From contig AP017991.1 of the NCBI GenBank assembly GCA_003609755.1, positions 3,055,501-3,119,500 of the forward strand: a DNA stretch of 64,000 nt, given 5' to 3'. Source of the stretch: Planktothrix agardhii NIES-204 (GTDB taxonomy: Bacteria > Cyanobacteriota > Cyanobacteriia > Cyanobacteriales > Microcoleaceae). Below are positions 51,360 to 59,881 of the stretch, piece by piece. The position numbers and the translations under genes are program-made. The stretch's first letter is position 1. Every line of letters starts with the position of its first letter. The notes beneath the pieces are model-generated. The model saw nothing but the letters and a program-made list of their open reading frames with translations. It was not told the origin of the DNA and ran no database searches.

Positions 51360-51922
51360 TAGGAAACATTAATAAATTGAGAGTCTGTACAAACCGCGTT
51401 TAAAGGTTTATCCCAAGCATCAATTGGTAATTGAGGAACATAAGCAAAATCAAAAATAATTCCCACCGTCGGAATTAAATTCCATTCGGATAGACTTAAC
51501 ATTCGGTCATAAAATCCACCTCCATATCCTAACCGATATCCTTGAGGATCACAAGCAACGGATGGTACTAAGATTAAGTCAACTTCACTCGGATGTAGTT
51601 GCATTAAATTAGCATCGGGTTCAATAATACCATAACTATTAATATCATAGGTTTCCCCATGTTGCCAATAATGCCAGCTTAAAGATTGTTCAACACAACG
51701 GGGAAACCCCCATTTTTTATCGGTGTTATTCAATAATAAACTTAAATCGGGTTCTTGGCGAAAACTGAAATAGGATAAAATTGTTTTTGCTTGTTCAAAT
51801 AGGAGATTTTTTTGTAAGTTTTGACAAATGCGATCGCTTTTTTCCTGATATTCTCTGGTTGCAATTGAACGACGTTGTTTAATTAATAAACGTCTTAATT
51901 CGGTTTTATTTTGATTAAACAT
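51344..51922 (-). CDS. 5-formyltetrahydrofolate cyclo-ligase
   Basis: The enzyme converts 5-formyl-THF to 5,10-methenyl-THF with ATP, recycling folate. The 192-residue product from the ATG at 51922 has the family motifs KTELRRLLIKQRRS, the ILSYFSFRQEPDLS region, and the nucleotide loop YRLGYGGGFYDRML. An in-frame GTG at 51955 would add eleven residues. Confidence 0.93.
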   Translation of the reverse strand: MFNQNKTELRRLLIKQRRSIATREYQEKSDRICQNLQKNLLFEQAKTILSYFSFRQEPDLSLLLNNTDKKWGFPRCVEQSLSWHYWQHGETYDINSYGIIEPDANLMQLHPSEVDLILVPSVACDPQGYRLGYGGGFYDRMLSLSEWNLIPTVGIIFDFAYVPQLPIDAWDKPLNAVCTDSQFINVSYCLPA

Positions 51923-52057
51923 TAATTTTTTATCGCCTATATCAGTAGATTTCACCCTGTTTTAATGTATAGCAGTAGCCATTAGGAAAAAAAGGGCAGG
52001 TTTATTGAGTTCTTTTGAGAGTATTCAATATTATTGAATAACCCGCCCCTACAAGGT

Positions 52058-52957
52058 TTAATTTTTCACAAAATCTAAAATATATTGTGCCGTGGTTTGG
52101 GGTTGTTCTAAATGGGGAACATGACCGGAGTTTTTAACCCAAATCAATTGAGAGTGGGGAATAGCTTTTTCAAATTTATACGCATCTTTAGTTCCTAATA
52201 TCTTATCATGATCTCCCCATAAAATCAAGGTTTGTTGTTGAATATTATTCAATTGCTTACCAAAATTTCCATATCCCCCGGTTTTACTAAACCTAATCAA
52301 GCCTTGATTCCAACCCATAATTTCTAAATGCAAGGCGGCACAAATTTGAGCATCGACAGACGCAAAAGTTTTATCAAAATAAGCACTTTCACTAATCGCT
52401 TGACGAACTTTAGGATTCCTTAAAAATTCCGTAGCTAAATAATCAAAAGGCGGTAATAAAAACTTACCCATGACTGGCCCTGGTTTCATACCAGCACTGT
52501 CTAATAATACCAGAGACTTCACCGCTTCAGGATACAATAGGGTAAAATCCAAGGCAACTGCACCCCCCATGGAAGCCCCAACCAAAATCACAGGTTGATT
52601 AATTAAATCTTGCCAGAATGAATATAAATGAGTGGCTATTTCCGAGCGATTTAACTTAAATTCTGTTCCCCGTTCTGTGAATCCAAACCCTAAAATATCC
52701 ACGGCAAAAGTTTCATTTTCTGTGGCTAATAATGGTAATAATCGCCGATATTCAAAGACAGAACTATCAAATCCATGAATTAATAAAATCGGGGTTCCCC
52801 CCTGACCTTGACGAATATAAGTGGTTTGAATCGGTTGCTCTCGTAAAGGAGTAGAAATGGGTTCACATCTGAGATTTTGAGCGAAGGCGATGGAAGTGGC
52901 TTCGGTTAATTTCTGTACAGATTCAGGGAGAAAACTCGGAAACATATTATCAGTCAT
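52058..52957 (-). CDS. Alpha/beta-fold hydrolase
   Basis: The 299-residue protein has the oxyanion region LLIHGFDSSVFEYRRL, the nucleophile elbow VGASMGGAV and the catalytic histidine in SGHVPHLEQP. These support an active hydrolase or esterase. The substrate is unknown. Repeats of TCATCAG type lie right at its start. Confidence 0.9.
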   Translation of the reverse strand: MTDNMFPSFLPESVQKLTEATSIAFAQNLRCEPISTPLREQPIQTTYIRQGQGGTPILLIHGFDSSVFEYRRLLPLLATENETFAVDILGFGFTERGTEFKLNRSEIATHLYSFWQDLINQPVILVGASMGGAVALDFTLLYPEAVKSLVLLDSAGMKPGPVMGKFLLPPFDYLATEFLRNPKVRQAISESAYFDKTFASVDAQICAALHLEIMGWNQGLIRFSKTGGYGNFGKQLNNIQQQTLILWGDHDKILGTKDAYKFEKAIPHSQLIWVKNSGHVPHLEQPQTTAQYILDFVKN

Positions 52958-53021
52958 CAGTCATCAGTCATCAGTCATCAGTTTATCGCAAAATTCCCCA
53001 TTCGTAATTCCTAATTCCCCA
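52948..53021. repeat. TCATCAG tandem units and CCATTCGTAATTCC repeat
   Basis: Tandem ATCAGTC units (about 52950-52982) are followed by CCCCATTCGTAATTCCTAAT. These are the same modules as at 17988-18078 and 59810-59880. They occupy the upstream region of the hydrolase gene and overlap its first codons. Confidence 0.75.
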
Positions 53022-53085
53022 TTGTGAGTTTGTCGAGTTCACAAAATATGGGTTATGGTTTTAAATTGAGGCGATCGCAACAGAC

Positions 53086-53286
53086 TTAATTCACAATGGC
53101 AATTTTTCCGCGCAGTAGTGACCGTAACACCCGGTCAACACACATCCGTTCTTCTTCGGGTAAGGAATCGTCCAAAATCGCGGCCATTAATCCGTAGCGG
53201 TCAGCTTGGGTTAAACAGTGGTTATCGGCGATAGAAGCAACCATTTCAGTAATCGCACCGGGGAGAAGATTAACGTAGGGCATCAT
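53086..53286 (-). CDS. Conserved small cyanobacterial protein
   Basis: The 66-residue helical protein (MMPYVNLLPGAITEMVAS, CLTQADRYGLMAAILDD, RVLRSLLRGKIAIVN) resembles a conserved cyanobacterial family of unknown function. A second ATG one codon later is equally possible as the start. Confidence 0.7.
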   Translation of the reverse strand: MMPYVNLLPGAITEMVASIADNHCLTQADRYGLMAAILDDSLPEEERMCVDRVLRSLLRGKIAIVN

Positions 53287-53454
53287 GGCAAGACCTTGAA
53301 CTCGACACTTTTATCATCTCGTGTTTACCCGATTTGGGGGGTGATTGATTTAGGTCTGCTGAAGTGATGTTTCCATAGAAATTATGTGACCAATATCACA
53401 ATAAGCGATTAAGCACCTAAAATTAAATACGAAAATAGTAATGTGAACTAAAAA

Positions 53455-53604
53455 TTATACTACTTTGCGTTTGTTCATATCTGCCAGAAATAGCTGTTGA
53501 TATTTCAAGAATTTGTCATGCCATTCTTTAAAACGGCGATCGCCATCACGGACTAACATCTGACGATATTCTTAGGAAGGGATATAACGCTTTTTAGTTG
53601 CCAT
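53455..53604 (-). pseudogene. Small gene with an in-frame stop
   Basis: From the ATG at 53604 the frame reads MATKKRYIPS, then TAA, and continues in the same frame as EYRQMLVRDGDRRFKEWHDK and on to RKVV with a second stop. The part after the TAA looks like genuine charged protein sequence. A restart at the internal ATG (QMLV) would give 34 residues. The family is not recognised. Confidence 0.55.
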
Positions 53605-53726
53605 AGTGCTGATCCATTAAATTATTTTTAGACTCTATTTATATGTTAAAATAGTAACATAATCTCACCCAATTTATCTCAGTCTTCAGGATGATTTTTA
53701 GGCTTAGAAACCGGGTTTCTGGTTGA

Positions 53727-53843
53727 TTAATATTCCGCAACCCAACTTTCAACCACTTCTAACCTCCAAGCGAAACCGAAATTGTTCACGGTAATCCGGT
53801 TTTGGTTAGATTCATTTAACTGTTTTAATAATTCCTGATTGAA
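53727..53843 (-). pseudogene. C-terminal gene scrap
   Basis: A 39-codon frame without a start reads QELLKQLNESNQNRITVN, then FGFAWRLEVVESWVAEY and stop. The composition is protein-like. The upstream part is lost after a stop at 53844-53846. A half copy of AAACCGGGTTTCT lies just beyond its 3' end. Confidence 0.4.
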
Positions 53844-53958
53844 TTATTCGGAGCAACAAAGTTAATTTTTCGTTACATATTTGTTGATTTTCCCACCCAC
53901 TTACTTAATTGAAAGGGTGCTTTCTACAATCTTAAGATCAATTTGTTTCTTTTCTTCT

Positions 53959-54231
53959 TCACTGATTTTTTTTCAGTAAATCAAGAACTTTTGTGGCTTG
54001 CTCTGATCGCTGATCAGTTTCAAAGTATTCTCCTATAACAATTAGAGCTAATCGAGAAAAATCTCTTTTTTTCTGACTTTTATTGACATACCTAAAATGT
54101 GTTTCTTCTCCCCAGACAAACTTGTCTTTCTCCTTTTCTATTGCTGATATTATTTGCTCTAATTCTGGTTTTTGTAAGTCAAGACCTTGTAAAATATCTT
54201 CTTCAGTAATAAAGAAATCTGCTAGTGCCAT
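53959..54231 (-). CDS. Hypothetical protein
   Basis: The 90-residue soluble protein starts MALADFFITEEDILQGLDLQ and has a charged, helical end (KVLDLLKKNQ). It is not recognised. It is 38 bases downstream of the J-domain-like gene on the same strand, so they probably form a pair. Confidence 0.6.
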   Translation of the reverse strand: MALADFFITEEDILQGLDLQKPELEQIISAIEKEKDKFVWGEETHFRYVNKSQKKRDFSRLALIVIGEYFETDQRSEQATKVLDLLKKNQ

Positions 54232-54269
54232 TTTAAAATCCCTCTGGTATTAGATTATGATAGGTTTGC

Positions 54270-54845
54270 TTAAGACTTTTTAGGTATTGCCGCAATTAGA
54301 CTATTATACATTTGCGTTAGACGTTCAAATATTTTGCGATCGCCTGTTTCTTGATTATCTGGATGATAAATTTTAGATAATTGACGAAAAGCTGTTTTAA
54401 TATCATCTTGGGTTGCCGTCTTAGAGTCTAAATTAAAAACCTGCCAAGGTCGAAAGTATTTAAAAATGTTACTACCATTAATACAACCATAGCCTTCTTC
54501 GTTAGTTTCATCGGGTAAAATATCAATCCATTTACGATATAATTTTTCCCAAGTTTGTTTTTCGCCGAAATTTAATTTATCCATCCCATCAGTTGCCATT
54601 TTGAATCGTTCTGATTTTTTTAATTCATCAGTATTTTTAACGCCAAAGTGTTCATATATCGCTTCTTTAAGGTCTTGAATTTTAAGTGGTTGAATTTTTG
54701 AAGGTTTTTCTGAGGGTGTCTTTAATATCCTGTCATACTTTTCAGTAAGTTCCTGATCTTTTGAAAAGGTTTCTGATTTCTGAGACTTTTGGGAAAGTTT
54801 GGTAATTTCTTCTTGTACTTTTGGAGTTAGAGGTGTAGTTGCCAT
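54270..54845 (-). CDS. Protein with C-terminal J-domain-like motif
   Basis: The 191-residue protein has a charged helical N-terminal half (about 1-110). It has a C-terminal DnaJ-type segment, FRPWQVFNLDSKTATQDDIKTAF, then SKIYHPDN with the HPD triad, and MYNSLIAA. A J-domain at the C-terminus suggests that the N-terminal part binds a specific client for DnaK. It is upstream of, and probably co-transcribed with, the 90-residue protein gene. Confidence 0.75.
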   Translation of the reverse strand: MATTPLTPKVQEEITKLSQKSQKSETFSKDQELTEKYDRILKTPSEKPSKIQPLKIQDLKEAIYEHFGVKNTDELKKSERFKMATDGMDKLNFGEKQTWEKLYRKWIDILPDETNEEGYGCINGSNIFKYFRPWQVFNLDSKTATQDDIKTAFRQLSKIYHPDNQETGDRKIFERLTQMYNSLIAAIPKKS

Positions 54846-55153
54846 AATTTTCAGGTGATTTTGTGTTTAAATTTTAGGTTGTCATATTTTAGAATAAACC
54901 TGACTAGGATTCCGTGTTATTGATTATACGTTCCTCTGTTTAAAAGTGTCAAGTCTCACAAAAACCCTCTATAACCCTGATGATAAATGAGAAAAACCCC
55001 CTTAGCAGATGAGCCACTAAGGGGAAATTAAGTTGATAAGCTGTTCAGCATCTAAATTGGTCATGCAGAAATCTTGAAGCTTATGGAGTGCGAGCGTCCT
55101 CGCTCGCTGGAATATACAGTTTAAATGCACAACAGCTTACTGACCTTTGGATT
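54846..55153. other. Non-coding region with two hairpins
   Basis: About 300 bases hold no credible gene. CCCCTTAG (54998-55005) / CTAAGGGG (55017-55024) and GCGAGCG (55090-55096) / CGCTCGC (55101-55107) are perfect stems. The first probably terminates devA-side or downstream transcription; the second looks like a dispersed repeat. Confidence 0.6.
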
Positions 55154-55906
55154 TTAATTTTTAATCCTGCCATCTTCTAAGGTCAAAATACTATCAGCCA
55201 CATCCATAATTCGGGGATCGTGTGTCACTATTAATACCGTAGTATTTCCTTGTTTAGCTAAGGTTTTTAACAGATCAATTACTCCCCTACCACTGGTAGA
55301 ATCTAAAGCCGCCGTAGGTTCATCAGCCATAATTAAGGGGGGCTCTCCTGTTAACGCTCGCGCCACTGCTACCCGTTGTTTTTGACCACCCGATAAATCC
55401 TGGGGTAGCAGATGAATTTTATCCTGTAAACCAACTTGTTCTAAGCGAGTTTTTGCCTCTTCTTTCGCATTTCTTCGCCTAATTCCTTTGAGGTGAAGGG
55501 CTAATTCCACATTTTCTAAAGCCGTTAAAGCGGGAAATAAATTAAATCCTTGGAAAATAAAACCAATATTATGTAAACGAAATTCTGCCAATTGAGTCCG
55601 AGACAATTTGGTAATTTCTTCACCTAATAAAAATACCTTTCCAGCCGTCGGGGTTAAAAGTCCCGCAATAATTGATAGCAATGTGGTTTTACCCGATCCA
55701 CTTGGCCCCATTAACAGTTGAATATCACCTTGTTCGACTTCAAAATTAATATTTTCCAGGACTTTAACAGTTTGTCGTCCAGATTTATAAGCCATTTCCA
55801 CACCACAAGATTGAATTCCAATCGGCTTAACTTTGGTATTAGGTGAATAGTATGCAGCCTTGGGGGATATAGTGGATTGTGCCTCGTTAACTTCAGTTGG
55901 TATCAT
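55154..55906 (-). CDS. DevA-type ABC transporter ATPase
   Basis: The 250-residue ATPase has Walker A GPSGSGKTT, signature LSGGQKQRVAVARAL and Walker B LIMADEPTAALD. The MacB/LolD-like N-terminal part is preceded by a 35-residue extension. DevA works with DevC and the fusion protein DevB to export lipids or other envelope components through TolC. It lies 220 bases downstream of devC, same strand. Confidence 0.9.
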   Translation of the reverse strand: MIPTEVNEAQSTISPKAAYYSPNTKVKPIGIQSCGVEMAYKSGRQTVKVLENINFEVEQGDIQLLMGPSGSGKTTLLSIIAGLLTPTAGKVFLLGEEITKLSRTQLAEFRLHNIGFIFQGFNLFPALTALENVELALHLKGIRRRNAKEEAKTRLEQVGLQDKIHLLPQDLSGGQKQRVAVARALTGEPPLIMADEPTAALDSTSGRGVIDLLKTLAKQGNTTVLIVTHDPRIMDVADSILTLEDGRIKN

Positions 55907-56126
55907 TGTTCCAAATTAATTATGATGTGGGCTTATGACGTAAATTGACGGATCTAATAGACTAAATTACAAGGGCTTATTATCAGTTTACTGAATAAAT
56001 CCGGGATTGTCCGAGAAGGAAGACTGAACATTAACTATCCTGTACAGTTTAGTATTACCATTCTAAACTTAAATGTTCTCAATTGCCTATGATCTGACTC
56101 AACAGAGCAACAAAAGCTCAATCCTA

Positions 56127-57380
56127 TCAAGCTTTAAACACAATCGCCGGATCAACTTTGGTGACTTTTTGAATAGCAAAAAACGCCGACCCGGTACACA
56201 TAACCACCGTTAACCCGAATACCCCTAAAGCCGATAACGGGGTAATTAAAATCAAAATTCCCTGGGTCGCACCCGCCCAGTACGCAACACCAAAACATAG
56301 GGCCATACCTGGGATATAACCTAAAACTGCCATCCAGAGAGCCTGTTCTAAAATAATTCCATAAATCACCCAGTCGGAGGCTCCCATCGCCTTTAGAGTC
56401 CCAAATTCTTTTAAGTGATCACTGACAGAAGAATAAAGAATTTGTCCGACTACCACCATCCCGACTAATACTCCGATCGCCGCCCCCAAACTGAGAACAA
56501 ATCCGACTCCTGTGCGTTTTTGCCAAAAGGTTCGCATCACCATTGACATTTCTTCCCGGCTCAAAACTTGAACATCATTGGGTAAAGTTTGCTTTAGTTT
56601 TTGCTGGAGTTGGGTTAAGTCTTGATCGGGTTTAGCTTTAATTAAAACATAAGTAATTGGATCAGCTAGATTTAAAGGTCTTGGGGGCGGAGAATTAACG
56701 GGTTTTTGAGTAGAAGATTGATCCTCATAACTTTGAGTACATTGTAAATCATCATTTTGAAGTTGACACAGGGTTTGAGTTTTTACGGGGCTATTAACAT
56801 AAGCATTAGCATTTTTTAAAGAAGTAAAGATAAAACTATTACTTACAATTGATTGGGTTCCCTGGGTAATTCCTCCTAATTTGGCTTCTAATCCTCCCAG
56901 TTTAGCAATATCACCAATATTTTTAATTTTCAGAGCATTTAATTTGCTCTCATCGACCATAATTGTATAGGGATTTTTTAAAGTATTAGCATCTCCTTGA
57001 ATAATATTCCAAGGAGAAAATAATTTTCCATCGGGGTCGGAACCTACTACGGTAACGGCATGAATTTTATTCTCTAAGGGATCACGCCAACGGGCATTTC
57101 TAAAAATAAAGGCTTCGGCTCGTTCAACGCCCTCAACAGTCTGGGATTGGGTCATCCGTTCTAAAGAAATTGGCATGGTTAACTCTAAGTGAATCATATC
57201 CTTAGAAGCAATCCAAAAATCTGCTTTCGAGTGATCAATTAAGATAGAAGAAGACCGAATAAACCCGGTTAAAATTCCATTTTGAATAGTTACTAAACTA
57301 ACAGCAAACATAATCCCAGCTTGCGCGACCAAAAAACGGGGAATGTCTTCAAATAGGTTTTTTCGAGCAAGGGAAGCCAT
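56127..57380 (-). CDS. DevC-type ABC transporter permease
   Basis: The 417-residue protein has four membrane helices: one near residues 18-40, then a large extracytoplasmic loop (about 45-285), then three helices (about 290-415). The FtsX-like end TVVMCTGSAFFAIQKVTKVDPA is typical of DevC. The expected third gene, devB, is not adjacent: the upstream neighbour is divergent. Confidence 0.9.
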   Translation of the reverse strand: MASLARKNLFEDIPRFLVAQAGIMFAVSLVTIQNGILTGFIRSSSILIDHSKADFWIASKDMIHLELTMPISLERMTQSQTVEGVERAEAFIFRNARWRDPLENKIHAVTVVGSDPDGKLFSPWNIIQGDANTLKNPYTIMVDESKLNALKIKNIGDIAKLGGLEAKLGGITQGTQSIVSNSFIFTSLKNANAYVNSPVKTQTLCQLQNDDLQCTQSYEDQSSTQKPVNSPPPRPLNLADPITYVLIKAKPDQDLTQLQQKLKQTLPNDVQVLSREEMSMVMRTFWQKRTGVGFVLSLGAAIGVLVGMVVVGQILYSSVSDHLKEFGTLKAMGASDWVIYGIILEQALWMAVLGYIPGMALCFGVAYWAGATQGILILITPLSALGVFGLTVVMCTGSAFFAIQKVTKVDPAIVFKA

Positions 57381-57574
57381 AGGTTAGAGGGCAGGGACAG
57401 GGCTATTATATAAGGATAACAGTCGTTAAGTAACCCCGGCCCTCCTTCCCTTCCTTGATCCCCTTGCTGTTTGAGTCACCGTAATGCTATAACACCCAAG
57501 AACCACCTTGTGTACCCCTGGCGTTGAATGGGGGTAAAATATTAGTTTGCTTCAAGCTGTTTGAGTTAATTGTG

Positions 57575-59806
57575 ATGAGCGAAAACCAACAAGAACAAAG
57601 TCAAAGCCAATCTTCTAACACGACTGCTTCAGGGAGTTCACCCCAAATTCCCATTCGTTCCCTGGTGAGAAAAAGTCGTGCCCAATGGCTCAAAGAACTT
57701 TGCACGAGTTTGGAAACTGGCAATACCCAACCAGCAACGGTTGATGAAACTCCTAGTTCCCCTGAATTAACCGAAACAGCCAGCCAGATTGTTGTTTATC
57801 AGCCATCTCAAGGGTCATCTTCTCCTCAACCCGAAAAACGCAAACGCTTTGTTCTACCCAAAACCATTCCGGCTAATTTAGTTCCCCTGGTTTTGGCTCT
57901 GTTGATTTTAGTTCCGGGGGGGATTGGGGTTTTAGCGATGAGTCTGTTGTTCCGTTTGCCCGCTTTACCCAATTGTCCTAAAATTTTCTGGCCCATAGCC
58001 TCGGCTTCCCTGCGGTTATATTGTGCAGAATCCGCCGCCAATAAACAAACTGTTCAAGATCTATTGGTTGCCATTGATTTAGTTGATAGTTTATCAAAAG
58101 ATCATCCCCTACGTCCTGAAATTAATCGCCAAATTGAAAAATGGTCAATGGATATTTTGAATTTGGCAGAGGAGATGTTTCAAGCCGGACAACTTTCAGA
58201 AGCCATTGCCTCCGCCGAAAAAACCCCCGAACATACCCCGGCTGCCGCTCAAGTTTCCAAACGCATTGACCAATGGCGTGAAATTTGGGATGAAGCGGAA
58301 CAAACCTATCAAAAATCCGAGGAATTAATGCGCCAAGAAAAGTTAAATTTGGCGTTTAAAGAAGCAACATTATTATTGAATTTAGGAAATAATTATTGGG
58401 CAACCACTAAATATCAAACACTAACAGATTTGATTGCCATTACCCGTGAAGATAGCCAAAAATTAGCTAAAGCCAGAATTTTGATCGCCCAAAGCAGTTT
58501 AGATAGTTGGATAGAGGCGGCCGGGTTAATTGAAAAACTTTCTCCTGAGAGTTATTTAAAAGATGCCGGACAAAAAGAAATTACCACTATTGGTAGTAAA
58601 ATCATGACTTTAGCCGAAGAAACCCTAAAAAATGGCAATTGGCAAGAAGCGATTAATATTGCCAATAAAATTCCGGGTAGTGCGAATTTACAAGAAAATG
58701 TTAAGGATTTTACTGTCTTAGCAAAAGCCAATGTTCCGGCTTTATTAGATACGGTTGTGGGCTTAAAAAATGCGATCGCCCAAGCTCAAAAAATCGGACA
58801 AGATCGACCCCTCTATCAAAAAGCCCAATCCTATATTCGCAATTGGCAAGAATCAATTGCTGATGTTGCTACCCTAGAACGGGCGCGACAATTAGCCCAA
58901 CCCGGAGGCATCAGTGACCTGCGGGCGGCCATTGCCCAAGTCCAAACCATCCCCGCCTCTAACCCTAGGGGCACCGAAGCCAAAACCGAAATGGTCAGTT
59001 GGACAAGGCGGATCGAAGAAATTGAAGATCGACCCCTATTAGACACGGCGGAACAATTAGCCAGTTTTGGCGATGCCGATTCCCTAAAACAAGCGATCGC
59101 CCAGGCTCAAAAAATTGGTCGCGGCCGGACATTATATGAAAATGCTCAAAATCAGATTGGCGAATGGACAGATCGCAGTCAACGATTACAATATCAACCC
59201 ATCTTAGATCGGGCGGAACAGTTAGCATCCGAAGGTAGTTATGCCGAGGCGATCGCCCAAGCTCAACAAATTAGTTCGGGTGTAGTCTTATATAACACAG
59301 CTAAAACCAAAATTAGCCAATGGAATAGTCAACTCCGAGATGCCGAAAATCTCCGCAATTCAGAAGTTCTGGCTTCCCCCGGAACCCCTGACTCCTACGC
59401 TGCGGCGATCAAAATGGCGAATCAAGTCTCCAATTCCAGTAAATTAAGAGGTCGGGTTGAGCAACTGATTGATCAATGGGGTCAAAATCTATTGCAACTG
59501 GGTTTAGATCAATCTACCTATGATGTTCCCGGTGCGATTGGGATCTTAAAGAAAATTCCCCCCCAGAGCACCGCCTATTCCCAAGCTCAAACCCAAATCC
59601 AAGATTGGCAAGAATGGTTAAATCCCCCCGCACCGCCACCGAAATATCAACCCCCCGTGGACACCTACGAACCTCCGGTAGAAAAGGCACAACCCCCCGT
59701 TGAACCCGATCAACCTGCCCCACAGCCGACCCCCACCCCAGAGGGAGAAAATCAACCTCCGATTGAGTTAAATCAACCCCTAACCACTCCATCAACAGGC
59801 ATATAA
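57575..59806 (+). CDS. Membrane-anchored protein with repeated helical units
   Basis: The 743-residue product from the ATG at 57575 has a polar, Gln/Ser-rich N-terminal part (1-100) and one membrane helix (about 108-130; LVPLVLALLILVPGGIGVLA). A helical region follows with repeats of about 45-60 residues (about 165-680) of the type LASFGDADSLKQAIAQAQKI...GRGRTLYENAQNQIGEW. The last 60 residues are Pro-rich (PPVEKAQPPVEPDQPAP). It looks like a conserved filamentous-cyanobacterial protein of unknown role. An earlier GTG/ATG at 57524 was not used. Confidence 0.75.
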   Translation: MSENQQEQSQSQSSNTTASGSSPQIPIRSLVRKSRAQWLKELCTSLETGNTQPATVDETPSSPELTETASQIVVYQPSQGSSSPQPEKRKRFVLPKTIPANLVPLVLALLILVPGGIGVLAMSLLFRLPALPNCPKIFWPIASASLRLYCAESAANKQTVQDLLVAIDLVDSLSKDHPLRPEINRQIEKWSMDILNLAEEMFQAGQLSEAIASAEKTPEHTPAAAQVSKRIDQWREIWDEAEQTYQKSEELMRQEKLNLAFKEATLLLNLGNNYWATTKYQTLTDLIAITREDSQKLAKARILIAQSSLDSWIEAAGLIEKLSPESYLKDAGQKEITTIGSKIMTLAEETLKNGNWQEAINIANKIPGSANLQENVKDFTVLAKANVPALLDTVVGLKNAIAQAQKIGQDRPLYQKAQSYIRNWQESIADVATLERARQLAQPGGISDLRAAIAQVQTIPASNPRGTEAKTEMVSWTRRIEEIEDRPLLDTAEQLASFGDADSLKQAIAQAQKIGRGRTLYENAQNQIGEWTDRSQRLQYQPILDRAEQLASEGSYAEAIAQAQQISSGVVLYNTAKTKISQWNSQLRDAENLRNSEVLASPGTPDSYAAAIKMANQVSNSSKLRGRVEQLIDQWGQNLLQLGLDQSTYDVPGAIGILKKIPPQSTAYSQAQTQIQDWQEWLNPPAPPPKYQPPVDTYEPPVEKAQPPVEPDQPAPQPTPTPEGENQPPIELNQPLTTPSTGI

Positions 59807-59880
59807 ATCAGTTATCAATCATCAGTTATCAGTCATCAGTTTATTACCCATTCGTAATTCGTAATTCGTAATTACCTATT
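59807..59880. repeat. ATCAGTTATCAGT and CGTAATTCGTAATT repeats
   Basis: Units of the type CAGTTATCAGTCATCAG (about 59811-59840) are followed by TTACCCATTCGTAATTCG (to about 59872). The block fills the space between two converging genes and repeats modules found at seven other places in the window. Confidence 0.8.
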
Positions 59881-59881
59881 C

